In this document: in pieces, positions 1 through 8,600 of the stretch
Numbering within the stretch: the first letter of the stretch is position 1
How the letters are laid out: every line of letters begins with the position of its first letter
Assembly (NCBI GenBank): GCA_947453695.1
Contig: CANGHW010000004.1
Span: 1-64,000, forward strand
Direction of reading: 5' to 3'
DNA from: Opitutia bacterium
GTDB lineage: Bacteria > Verrucomicrobiota > Verrucomicrobiia > Opitutales > Opitutaceae
DNA length: 64,000 nucleotides
Notes under the pieces: model-generated
What the model was told of the DNA's origin: nothing
Database searches by the model: none
What the model saw: only the letters and a program-made list of their open reading frames with translations
Position numbers and translations under genes: made by a program

Positions 1-1
1 G

Positions 2-268
2 AACAGCGATTGGGTGACCGGTGTGTTTGACCGGGTCGTGGTGGAGCGCGACGCAGAGGGTCGGGTGCGCCGGGCGACCGTGTTTGATTTTAAGACGGAC
101 GAGGTCGCCGATGAACGAGCCATGGCGGAAGCGATCCTGCGGCATGCCGGACAGATCAATCTTTACCGTCGCGCCGTGGCCCGCCTCACCGGCTTGAGGG
201 AGGCGGAGGTGGGGGGAGAACTCGTCTTTACCCGGCTGCGCCGCAGAGCCATACTTCCGCCGGGTTAA
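2..268 (+). CDS. C-terminal end of a RecB-family nuclease (AddA/UvrD-helicase type), 5' end outside window
   Basis: Only the last 88 codons are present, and the frame is open to the left edge of the window. The segment reads as the end of a PD-(D/E)XK (RecB-type) nuclease domain: a 'GVFDRVV' strand, a charged turn, then 'VFDFKTDEV', whose D-x-K matches motif III of this fold. A helical tail 'QINLYRRAVARLTG' follows, as in AddA/UvrD-like exonuclease subunits. Such proteins process double-strand breaks for recombination. Family assignment rests on this one motif and its surroundings. A solo PD-(D/E)XK protein cannot be excluded because the helicase part would lie outside the window. Confidence 0.6.
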   Translation, partial: NSDWVTGVFDRVVVERDAEGRVRRATVFDFKTDEVADERAMAEAILRHAGQINLYRRAVARLTGLREAEVGGELVFTRLRRRAILPPG

Positions 269-328
269 AATTCGGGCTGGACAGCGTGATGCCCGACTTG
301 CACGTTTAATCTTTAACACTCTTACACC

Positions 329-430
329 ATGGGTAACCTGAAGAAGAAACGTCGTCTGAAGATGAACAAGCACAAGCGCCGCAAGCGCTTGAAATCCAAT
401 CGCCATAAGAAGCGCACGTGGCAGAAGTAA
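329..430 (+). CDS. 33-residue basic protein, mS38/AURKAIP1-COX24-like small ribosomal protein
   Basis: A 33-codon gene starts with ATG at 329 and stops with TAA at 430. The product begins [20 protein letters not shown] and has 19 Lys/Arg residues. The core '[12 protein letters not shown]' followed by a basic tail ending 'RTWQK' is the signature of the AURKAIP1/COX24 C-terminal family. That family includes mitochondrial mS38 and the very short bacterial proteins that bind the small ribosomal subunit. A strong terminator follows 60 bases downstream, so this is probably a monocistronic highly expressed gene. Ordinary ORF length cut-offs miss it. Confidence is high because of the characteristic composition and exact short length. 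Confidence 0.85.
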   Translation: MGNLKKKRRLKMNKHKRRKRLKSNRHKKRTWQK

Positions 431-490
431 GCCGCGGCTACCGCGCGCAGGTCGCTCTCCCCTAGACGATTCTGTCAGTCCAACTCTCCA

Positions 491-518
491 ACCCGCCGTG
501 ATCGCGGCGGGTTTTTTT
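491..518 (+). terminator. Rho-independent terminator after the mS38-like gene
   Basis: A perfect 8-bp stem (acccgccg / cggcgggt) with a 6-base loop is followed by a run of T. It lies about 60 bases after the stop of the 33-residue ribosomal protein gene. Confidence 0.9.
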
Positions 519-830
519 GTGCCCAGGCCTGGCGGTGATCCGCGCTTGCGGGCTCACCGCGGGCGCACACGAAGATGATTTGCCGGGTGGGGAAGAAAGG
601 GAGCACGGGCAGGGTCGGCCAATTTGCCCGCAGTGTTTAAGAAAGGGTAAATGACGGTCAGCACGTAGTTAAGACCTAGGTTTGCACTTGTCATTTCAGA
701 GGTGTTTTAGGAGTTTCTACTCCCGGGTTTGCGATTGCCACGTTCGCATCCCCTTCATTTTTCGAGGAAATACCGTATTTGTTAGCCAACTGTCTCTAGC
801 CGACCACCGAGTAACTCAAAGCGCGACCGC
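519..830. other. Intergenic leader before the pilM operon
   Basis: About 310 bases without a credible gene lie between the terminator and the pilM start. I see no clear -35/-10 pair and no RNA gene. A small hairpin (ggagt-ttct-actcc) lies near 709-722. The promoter of the pilus-like operon must lie here unless transcription reads through. Confidence 0.5.
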
Positions 831-1892
831 ATGCTTTTCTCTCAGAAAACCAAAGGGTTCTTCGTCGAACTCAACGACCATGCGGTGATGTTGGCGCGCA
901 CATCGTCGGCAGTGGCGCCATTTACGGTCGAAGACATGCGCGAGTGTCCCCCGGGGGATACGGCTGCGCTGAAGGAGGCGATCCGGCTGATTCAGCCCAA
1001 GAAATCGCCCAGCGGTTACCTGCATGCGACCGTCGGCGTGTTTCCCGGTCGGCGTCTGGTCCGGCGGCATTCGCTGGAGCTGAAGCGAATCAAGGAACCA
1101 GGCTACATCGCGGAAATCTGCTCCCAGCAATTCCGCATTGAGCAGGACAAGTATTCGCTCGCCCTCCTCAATGCCTCGGATGGCGGGGACTACGATTTGG
1201 CGAAGGCATTAAACAAGGATGTGCTGTTCTGCGGCCTGCCCGGCGAGGATGTCGAGACGCTGCAAAATACGCTCCTGAAGTCCGGAATTTATCCGGAACG
1301 TCTGGAGCTGGGCACGGTGGCGATGCTGGGAGGCGTGGTGGACTGTCTCTCCTTCTCGAAATCGAAGATCCCAACGCTCGTGTTGGAAATCGGCGCGGAC
1401 GCGACGCACTCTTTTATCGTCTCGCCCTCGGGCGTCGATGCGTCTCGGCCCATTCCGCAAGGCCTCGATGCAATGGTGCCGATCGTGCAAAAGGAACTCG
1501 GCCTAAAGGACGAGGAGTCTGCGCGAAAATTGTTTTACTCCAACACCTTCGACTTTACGGGCATGGGACCGCTCCTGATCAAGCGCCTGCTCAAAGAGCT
1601 GCAGTCGTCGATCGGTTTCTACGAAGTGCAAACCGGCCAGTCGGTAGGGCAGGTGCTCTGCACCCAGCTTTCCCCCAAGCTGGCCTGGCTCGACGCGGCC
1701 ATCGCGGGCTCGCTCGGCATCACGAGTTTGCGCCTCGATCCGGCGCCCTGGCTGCAATCGCGGCAGATTTCGCTGCCCGACGCCCTCGCGAAGAACGCTC
1801 AGGACATCCGTTGGTTTGGTCTGCTCGGACTGATGGCCCACTACCACAACGCCCCCCAAGAAAATGCTGCCGTTTCTGAAGAAAAAAAGTGA
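831..1892 (+). CDS. pilM: PilM-like actin-fold ATPase of type IV pilus/type II secretion-like system
   Basis: 353 residues, the usual size for PilM. It starts with a short strand plus 'FFVELNDHAV' and has a second actin-fold lobe with 'TLVLEIGADATHSFIV' (about residues 182-197), resembling the phosphate-2 loop of actin-fold ATPases. In characterised systems PilM is a cytoplasmic ring protein that binds the N-terminus of PilN. The next gene overlaps it by 29 bases and encodes a PilN-like protein, followed by PilO-like, PilP-like and secretin genes, which supports the call. No PilB/PilC/PilA genes are in the window. The ATG start gives the expected N-terminus, although its ribosome-binding site is weak. 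Confidence 0.8.
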   Translation: MLFSQKTKGFFVELNDHAVMLARTSSAVAPFTVEDMRECPPGDTAALKEAIRLIQPKKSPSGYLHATVGVFPGRRLVRRHSLELKRIKEPGYIAEICSQQFRIEQDKYSLALLNASDGGDYDLAKALNKDVLFCGLPGEDVETLQNTLLKSGIYPERLELGTVAMLGGVVDCLSFSKSKIPTLVLEIGADATHSFIVSPSGVDASRPIPQGLDAMVPIVQKELGLKDEESARKLFYSNTFDFTGMGPLLIKRLLKELQSSIGFYEVQTGQSVGQVLCTQLSPKLAWLDAAIAGSLGITSLRLDPAPWLQSRQISLPDALAKNAQDIRWFGLLGLMAHYHNAPQENAAVSEEKK

Positions 1893-2499
1893 GGCGTCGG
1901 CCGCGCCTCTCGTGCCGCACTGGCACCCGAATTTCCGCAGCTTTGAAAAGCTGCCGGACATCAAGGTCGTGCGCACGGCGTTCTTCGTCACCGGCGCATC
2001 GATTACCGTGGCCGTGGCGCTGTTGATTTTCTTTGGCGTGCAGGAATGGCAATTGCGCGGCTTGCGCACGCAGATCGCGGATTGGCAGTCGCAAATCGAC
2101 AAGAACAAGCCCGGCAGCGATCAGGCCGTGGCGCTCTACAAGAAATTCCAGGCGGAGGAGGCCCGGCTCATCGAGATCGAGGCCTTCTTGAAGTCGAAGC
2201 CCATCTTGTCGGACCTCATGATTCACATCGGGCAGACCCTGCCGACCAATATGGCGCTCGATGGACTCGATTTTCGAGACAACGGCCTCATGCTCCGACT
2301 CACGGTGCGAGGCACGTCGGACGCAGCGCTCGGCTACGCCACGAATTACCTTGAGCAACTCCGCGGCGACAAACGCCTCGCGACGTTCGACGAGTTTACC
2401 ATCACCACTTCGACGCGCAACCCCTCCACGGGACGCCTCGCGGTCGAAATGTTCCTGCGTTATCGCCCGGCCGCCGGAGCTCCGGCCAAGAAGTCATGA
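1864..2499 (+). CDS. pilN: PilN-like inner-membrane assembly protein
   Basis: 211 residues with a cytoplasmic N-terminal tail of about 36 residues that could contact PilM. One transmembrane helix follows ('TAFFVTGASITVAVALLIFF', about 38-57), then a coiled coil ('RTQIADWQSQI ... YKKFQAEEARL', about 68-103). The C-terminal part is a ferredoxin-like domain ('LPTNMALDGLDF'), the PilN/GspL-like architecture. The gene starts inside the end of pilM (29-base overlap) and ends in an ATGA overlap with the PilO-like gene, so translation is probably coupled. Sequence identity to classical PilN is low; topology and position carry the assignment. Confidence 0.7.
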   Translation: MLPFLKKKSEASAAPLVPHWHPNFRSFEKLPDIKVVRTAFFVTGASITVAVALLIFFGVQEWQLRGLRTQIADWQSQIDKNKPGSDQAVALYKKFQAEEARLIEIEAFLKSKPILSDLMIHIGQTLPTNMALDGLDFRDNGLMLRLTVRGTSDAALGYATNYLEQLRGDKRLATFDEFTITTSTRNPSTGRLAVEMFLRYRPAAGAPAKKS

Positions 2500-3050
2500 C
2501 CAACGAGGAATTCGTCTCTTTCATCCGGAAAAATCCGATCAGCATCGGCTGCGGCGTGTTGTCCCTCTTGCTGGCCGGGGTGAGCTATTGGCGCAGCGGA
2601 CAAGTGCCTGATTCGGAGGCGGAACTGACCCAGAAATCCGCGGAAGGCGAACGCTACGCGGCCAATCTGAAGAACGCCAACCTGCTCAAGGAGCAGCATG
2701 AGGCGCTCGTGGCGGCGAACAAGGCCATCGATGCGCGAATCATCCGGGCGAGCCAGCTCGGCAAGAACCTGCAATATTTCTACAAGCTGGAGAGCGAGAC
2801 CGGGGTTAAGCTGACGACCGATCCGCGTCAGTCGCAGCCCGCGGCCAAGAAGGACAGCAAAGCCGCTTATGTTTTCGTGCCCTACACGCTCTCGGTGCAG
2901 GGTGACTTGTCCCAACTCCTCAACTTCATCCGGCGGCTCGAAAACGGCACCCATTTCTGCCGGATTTTGACGATCTCGCTGACTGCCGCCGGGGATCGCA
3001 ACTCTGCGCTCAACCTTTCGGTCTCCCTCGAACTGCTCGGTCTGCCATGA
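2496..3050 (+). CDS. pilO: PilO-like inner-membrane assembly protein
   Basis: 184 residues. A short cytoplasmic tail is followed by a hydrophobic helix ('ISIGCGVLSLLLAGVSYW', about 15-32), a coiled-coil stretch (about 39-80) and a C-terminal alpha/beta domain with 'YTLSVQGDLSQLLNFIRRLE'. This 'G.y.ql..Fl..le' pattern is characteristic of PilO-type proteins, which pair with PilN in the periplasm. The start overlaps the previous stop by 4 bases (ATGA) and its end overlaps the next gene by 4 bases. Acting together with PilM, PilN and the secretin is inferred from order and topology. Confidence 0.75.
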   Translation: MTNEEFVSFIRKNPISIGCGVLSLLLAGVSYWRSGQVPDSEAELTQKSAEGERYAANLKNANLLKEQHEALVAANKAIDARIIRASQLGKNLQYFYKLESETGVKLTTDPRQSQPAAKKDSKAAYVFVPYTLSVQGDLSQLLNFIRRLENGTHFCRILTISLTAAGDRNSALNLSVSLELLGLP

Positions 3051-3616
3051 ACTCACGCTCCGCCACCGTGCTTGCCGGGCTGATGCTCGGTGTCCTTTCG
3101 GTCGCCCCGCTGGCGGCCAAACCCCTCTCCGATCTCGTGTCGACGGATCGTCGTCGTCAGATCGTCGAACAAGGCCAGCGCCTGATGCGGCCGGCCGAGC
3201 CCGCGCCCCTGCCACCGGAGCTCGCCCAACCCTTCAATCCTCCCGGGTTTGAACAACCTGATCCGGAGGAAGTGCGCGCCGCGGCGGCGGCGGCGGCCCG
3301 AAATACCCCGGCGCCAGCTCCCGGCGGTGGCGGTGCGGCGGGTGCCGGCCAAGTGGCCCGGCAGGTGGGCGATCGGGAAATTTTGGAGAATCTGGCGCTC
3401 AAGCTCCCGGCGACCGGCACGATTATTCTCAACGGCGAGCCTCTGCTGATCTTCGGTCGCCGCAACATGAAGATCGGCTCCCACTTCACGGTCGCCGACG
3501 CCGGCAGCGGCCAAGAATACGATCTCGAACTCGTGGCAATCGATCGCACCACCTTTACCCTTCGTTACCGCAACGAGGAAATTACCCGGCCTATTAAATC
3601 AGGAAAGTCCAAATGA
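3047..3616 (+). CDS. Exported PilP-like linker protein
   Basis: 189 residues with a cleavable signal peptide ('TVLAGLMLGVLSVAPLAAK', about 6-24). A Pro/Ala/Gly-rich linker (about 45-108) follows, then a small beta domain from about 110 onward ('LPATGTIILNGEPLLIFGRR'). In PilMNOPQ systems PilP sits between PilNO and the secretin and has a proline-rich linker plus a small beta fold, so this is the positional equivalent. There is no lipobox, unlike classical PilP. It overlaps both neighbours by 4 bases. The PilP link is inference from context; I do not recognise the fold with certainty. Confidence 0.55.
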   Translation: MNSRSATVLAGLMLGVLSVAPLAAKPLSDLVSTDRRRQIVEQGQRLMRPAEPAPLPPELAQPFNPPGFEQPDPEEVRAAAAAAARNTPAPAPGGGGAAGAGQVARQVGDREILENLALKLPATGTIILNGEPLLIFGRRNMKIGSHFTVADAGSGQEYDLELVAIDRTTFTLRYRNEEITRPIKSGKSK

Positions 3617-5541
3617 GAACCCGCCCGCTCCTCCTGCTCTCCGCCCTTCCCATGCTGGCGGTCTCAATGCGCGCCCAAGCCCCTGCGGCTCCTGCTCCCG
3701 CTCAAACCGGTCCGGCTCCCGTGGCCGCAGTCGCACCGGCACCGGCGCAGACCGGCCCGGCGATGGCGCCGGCACCGGCGCAGCTGGCCGACAAGCCTGC
3801 CTCGCAGGATGCCGCGGCGGCAGCCGAGGCGGCCAAGGGCGCAGCCACCAAGGCCAAGGATTCCTCCGGGAAGGACAGTGTCTCCGTCGATTTCCGCGAC
3901 CAGGACATCCGCGACATTCTCAGCAACGTCGCCGACCTCTTCGAAATCAACCTGGTCATGCCGGAAACGCTGCAAGGCAAGCAGACCATCAAGCTGCGCG
4001 ACGTCACGTGGCGCCAGATCTTCCAGAACGTCCTCGCCCCGGTGAACTACACCTACATCGAGGAAGGCAATATCATCAAGATCGTCAGCAACGAGAGCCT
4101 TACGCAGGAGCCGGTGATGACGGATGTGTTCCTCATCAACTACGCTCGTGCGGCGGATATCCTCCCCACCATCACGACTCTCGTCGACGCTGCTTCCGGC
4201 GGCAAAATCGTCGTCGATACCCGCTCCAACAGTCTCATCATCACCGAGCGCCCGACGCGCATGAGCCGGATCCGGCCCATCATCGAGCAACTCGACCGCG
4301 CCACCGATCAGGTTATGATCGAGACCAAGTTCGTCGAAGTCACCAGCAGTGATGTGAAGAACATCGGCGTAAACTGGTCCTCGCTCGCCAACTATCAGAT
4401 TAAGGCCGGCTCGCTCAACGGCACGTTTGACCGCAATCGCAATCAGACCGCCTCCAGCACCAACTCCGCCAACGGCACCAATGGCCGCACGTCGACGATC
4501 GGCTCTACGAATGGCACCAATGGCAGCACCTCCAACGGCACCAACGGCTCCACCACCAATGGCACCAACGGCGCCCAGACTACCGGCTCCAACAACACCA
4601 GCACGGTGACCTCCGCCAATGGTTCCCCCTCCAATTCCTCATCGACTGGCAGTAACGGTTCCATCACCAACGGCACCACCACGGCGAGCACCATCGGCAC
4701 GACGAGCGCCACGGCCAATGGCACCACTACCTCCACGACCAACGACCTTACGTCCACGGTAGGCAACACCCTCAGCTCGCTCGAATCTCTCGCCAATGGC
4801 GGCGGCACCAGCCGCGTGCTCTCCGCGGTGTTTTCCGCCACCGATTTCAGCCTCGTGCTCAGTGCGCTCCAGACGCTGCAGAGCTCCAAGATCGTTTCCA
4901 ATCCCACGATCGTCACGCTCAACAACACCGAAGCCGTCATCAATGTCGGCCAGGAGCGTCCGATTCCGAAATACGCCTATAACCAGCAAACCGGTTCCTT
5001 CGAGGTCAACGGCTTCGATTACAAACCCATCGGTATCATCCTCAAGGTTACTCCGCAGGTAAACGCCCGCGGCTTCATCAAGCTCACCGTCGAGCCGGAA
5101 GTCAGCCAATCGACCCGTGACGCCTCCTTCAACGGCGCCTCCATCCCCGTGGTCGACACCCGCAAAGCCAAGACCCAAGTCTCGCTTAAAGATGGTTTCA
5201 CGATGGGCATCGGCGGCCTGATCACTACGCAAAGCACCAAGGGCGGCAACCGCGTCCCGGTGCTCGGCTCGATTCCGGTGCTTGGCCGTCTCTTCCGCTC
5301 CGATACCGCGAACACGGAGCAGACCAATTTGATCATCTTCATCACCGCCAAGACCGTGAATGCCGAGGGCGCCGCGGTGGAACAGATTTTCGAATCCGGC
5401 CGCGTGCGTGATCTCCAGATGACCCGCGAAGATCTCCCCGGCTTCCGCGATGGCTCGAATCCCTTCCTGCCCTCCGTCAAGCCCGGTGAGAAGCCGACCG
5501 ACAAAAAAGGCCGCTCCACCGACTCGAAGGAAAACAAGTAA
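3613..5541 (+). CDS. Secretin (PilQ/GspD family) with an Asn-Gly-Thr/Ser-rich insert
   Basis: 642 residues, exported, with an Ala/Pro-rich region (about 21-78). An STN/N0-like domain follows ('VSVDFRDQDIRDILSNVADL', about 90-110), then an N1-type repeat ('ITERPTRMSRIRPIIEQLD', about 213-231). A low-complexity insert (about 274-395) precedes the secretin domain, which contains the diagnostic 'VPVLGSIPVLGRLF' (about 552-565). It would form the outer-membrane ring through which pili or secreted proteins pass. The insert sits at a domain boundary before the barrel and is unusually long. A short hairpin (5541-5556) follows the stop, but there is no T-tract, so transcription may continue into the giant gene. 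Confidence 0.9.
   Translation: MRTRPLLLLSALPMLAVSMRAQAPAAPAPAQTGPAPVAAVAPAPAQTGPAMAPAPAQLADKPASQDAAAAAEAAKGAATKAKDSSGKDSVSVDFRDQDIRDILSNVADLFEINLVMPETLQGKQTIKLRDVTWRQIFQNVLAPVNYTYIEEGNIIKIVSNESLTQEPVMTDVFLINYARAADILPTITTLVDAASGGKIVVDTRSNSLIITERPTRMSRIRPIIEQLDRATDQVMIETKFVEVTSSDVKNIGVNWSSLANYQIKAGSLNGTFDRNRNQTASSTNSANGTNGRTSTIGSTNGTNGSTSNGTNGSTTNGTNGAQTTGSNNTSTVTSANGSPSNSSSTGSNGSITNGTTTASTIGTTSATANGTTTSTTNDLTSTVGNTLSSLESLANGGGTSRVLSAVFSATDFSLVLSALQTLQSSKIVSNPTIVTLNNTEAVINVGQERPIPKYAYNQQTGSFEVNGFDYKPIGIILKVTPQVNARGFIKLTVEPEVSQSTRDASFNGASIPVVDTRKAKTQVSLKDGFTMGIGGLITTQSTKGGNRVPVLGSIPVLGRLFRSDTANTEQTNLIIFITAKTVNAEGAAVEQIFESGRVRDLQMTREDLPGFRDGSNPFLPSVKPGEKPTDKKGRSTDSKENK
4441..4800 (+). repeat. Codon-level low-complexity repeat (ggcaccaacgg units) inside the secretin gene
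   Basis: About 360 bases are made of variants of 'aatggcaccaacggc' and 'tccaccaac'. They encode a stretch made almost only of Asn, Gly, Thr and Ser, with many N-G-T and N-G-S triplets. The reading frame is kept throughout. Such tracts often vary in copy number between strains. Confidence 0.85.
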
Positions 5542-5604
5542 ACGCGCTGGCGCGTTCACCTGCCACCACGCCCTGCCACCAAGCTAGACCACGAGGTGCT
5601 CATC

Positions 5605-8600
5605 ATGAAACTTTTCCTCCGACTCTTTTTCGGCGCGGCGCTCGCGCTCCTTGCCAGCGCCGTTTCCCTCCGCGCCGCCGCGGTGCTCAATGTTACTGGC
5701 GTGACTGCCACACCCGGCTCGGTGCAGCCGGGCCAAAGCGTGCAGTTCACCGTGTCGATCAGTAACGCGTCCCTCGCCCCGACCGGCGGCGGCACGGCCA
5801 ACGACTTTTTGGGCGGCTCCGCTGATGTGGCGGTCACGCTCTCCAGCCTCACGGCTGATCCCATCGTGCTGGGAAGCCAATCAGTCTTTATTCCGGCCAT
5901 CACGGCCTCGGGCACTGGCACGGTGAACGTGTCGTTCACCATTCCGTCGCGCTATAGTCAGGCCGCTTCCTATTTTGCCCAGGCTCGACTCGGGTTTCGC
6001 CCGACAGGTTCGACGACGACCGCCACCGCTACGGTGAGCGGCACGGTGTCGGCCATCAACGTCACCTCCGGTGGCTCCAATTACTCGGCGGCTCCGACGG
6101 TCAACATCACCGGCGGCGGTGGTGCCGGTGCGACCGCCCGGGCAGTCGTCGCTGGTGGCGCCGTGATCGCGATTGATGTCGTCAATGCGGGCGCAGGCTA
6201 CACGTCTTCCCCCACGATTTCCTTCACGAATGCGCCCTCTGACGCTACGGGTTCAGGGGCCACGGCGAGCTCGATCATCGATGCGTCGCTCTCTTCGATT
6301 GCCATCAATTCGGCTGGATCGGGTTACGGATCCACCCCGGTGGTCCTCATTACCGGCGGCGGCGGCGGCAATTTCGCCAGCGCGAGCGGAAGCTTGACCG
6401 GTGGCGTCGTCAGTTCCTTCGCGGTTACGGGTGCTGGATCCGGTTACACCACCGTTCCCACCGTAACTGTGACCGGCGGTGGTGGCGCCGGTGCGACGGG
6501 CACAGCAGTGATCAATGCTTCGATCACGACGCTGAATTTGGTCACCGGCGGCACGAAATATACGAACCCCACGGTCACGTTTACCGGTGGCGGCGGCACG
6601 GGCGCGACGGCCAGTGCGACGGTCACCCCCACGATCGTCACTGCATTGACTCTGACGGCGGGTGGCACGGGTTATTCGGCCAACCCGGTGGTTACGATCA
6701 GTGGCGGTGGCGGCACCGGTGCGACTGCCAGCGCTACGGTATCACCAGCCGGCGTCATTACCGCATTGACGATTACGGCGAACGGCACGGGCTACACCAC
6801 GGCTCCGACGGTGGCGATTACCGATGCCACCGGCACGGGAGCGACCGCCACGGCGTCCGTGGGTGGTGTGATTACGGCGCTAACGATTACTTCCGGCGGC
6901 TCAGGCTATACCTCGGCGCCCGTCGTTACGATCAATGACAGCGCCGGTAGCGGCGGCACCGGCGCGACGGCCACGACTGCGATCAGCGGATCACTCTCAA
7001 GCATCACCCTCACTGCGGCGGGTGCCGGCTTCACGTCGGCTCCGACCGTCAGCGTCTCGGCGCCCGGTGGCGCGGGAGTCGCGGCGACGGCGGTGGCCAA
7101 TATCAACGCCAACAGCGGCGGCATTTCGGTGACCGGTGGGGGGAGCAACTACACCACGACTCCGACGGTGGTGGTCTCTGGCGGCGGTCCCTCCAGTGTG
7201 GGCAATGGCACCATCAGTATCTCAAGTTACACGACGCCCAGCCAGATTGTGACGGTCACGGGCCAGCCCGATCTGGTAATTACCGGCGTAAATTATCCGG
7301 CAGGCGTCTCCTACAAAGGCGGAGACATCATGCCGATGTCCCTCACCTTTACCAACAATCAGAGTAGCAACGGCACACCCAATGTCCCGTTCAAGCCGTC
7401 CACCGGCGGTGCGACCTACTTCCGCATCCAGATCGTGCTCTCGGCCAATCCGACCTACGGCGATTCCGACGACTTCCTGCTGACGTTTCTCGACGTCCCG
7501 ACGACCGTTAATTCAGACGGGGTAAACCATACCTTCTCCTGGAATCAACTGCTGCCCGGCAATTTCTCCGGCTCTTACTATGTTTTGGCCAAGATCGATT
7601 CCCTGACCCAGGTCGCGGAGTCCATCGAGAGCGACTTCACCCTGAATGGAAACAACATCTGGCAGGATGTCGCCGGCACCCGTATCGCGCTGTTGCCGAC
7701 CACGTTTCCGACGATGTATCTCGCCAGCACCTCGACCACCGGATCGAGCGGCAACGGTTACTCTGACAATCCCTCGATCACCTCGGATGGCCGTTACACG
7801 GTCTTTGCCTCCGACGCCTCGAACCTGGTGGCCAACGACACCAACAACGTCCGCGACATCTTCATCTTCGACAGCCAGACCAGCACGACGCGCCGGCTGA
7901 ATCTGTCGCAGCAAGGGGCCCAAGCCAATGCGGCCTCCGCTACTCCCGCCATTTCTGCGGCCGGTCGCTATGTCGCTTTCTCGTCGGATGCGACCAACCT
8001 GATCCTCGGCGACAATAACGGCTTCAGTGATATCTTCGTGGTCGATGTGATCACGGGAGCAATTTCGTTGGAAAGCGTCGCGACCAATCCTTCGGCCGGC
8101 GTGTTGGGGACCCAGGCGAATGGCTCCAACTTCAGGCCTTCGCTCAGTTCCGATGGTCGCTATGTGGTTTTTGAATCGTCCGCGACCAACCTCATCACCG
8201 GTGGCACGGCGGTGGGCGTGACCAATATTTACCTCCGCGACCGCACCACCGGCGTTACGACCCTCGTCTCCCGGGCGACGGGAGCTGCCGGCGCCGCAGG
8301 AAATGGTAGTAGTATCCAAGCGGTGATCAGCGCCGACGGAAACTATGTGGCGTTCGCCTCCCTCGCGAACAACTTGGTGGCGGGCGACACGAACGGGCTG
8401 CGCGACGTCTTCCTCCGCGATCTCGTGGGCAATACCACGATTCGCGTCAGCGTCGGTGCCGCGGGAGCCGAATCGGTCGCGAGTCCGATCGGCGGTGACA
8501 GCCGCGCGCCCTCGATCAGCCAAGATGGCCGCTACATCGCCTTCTCCTCGGAAGCACCCAATCTCGTCGCGGGTGACACCAACGGCACCTCCGATATTTT

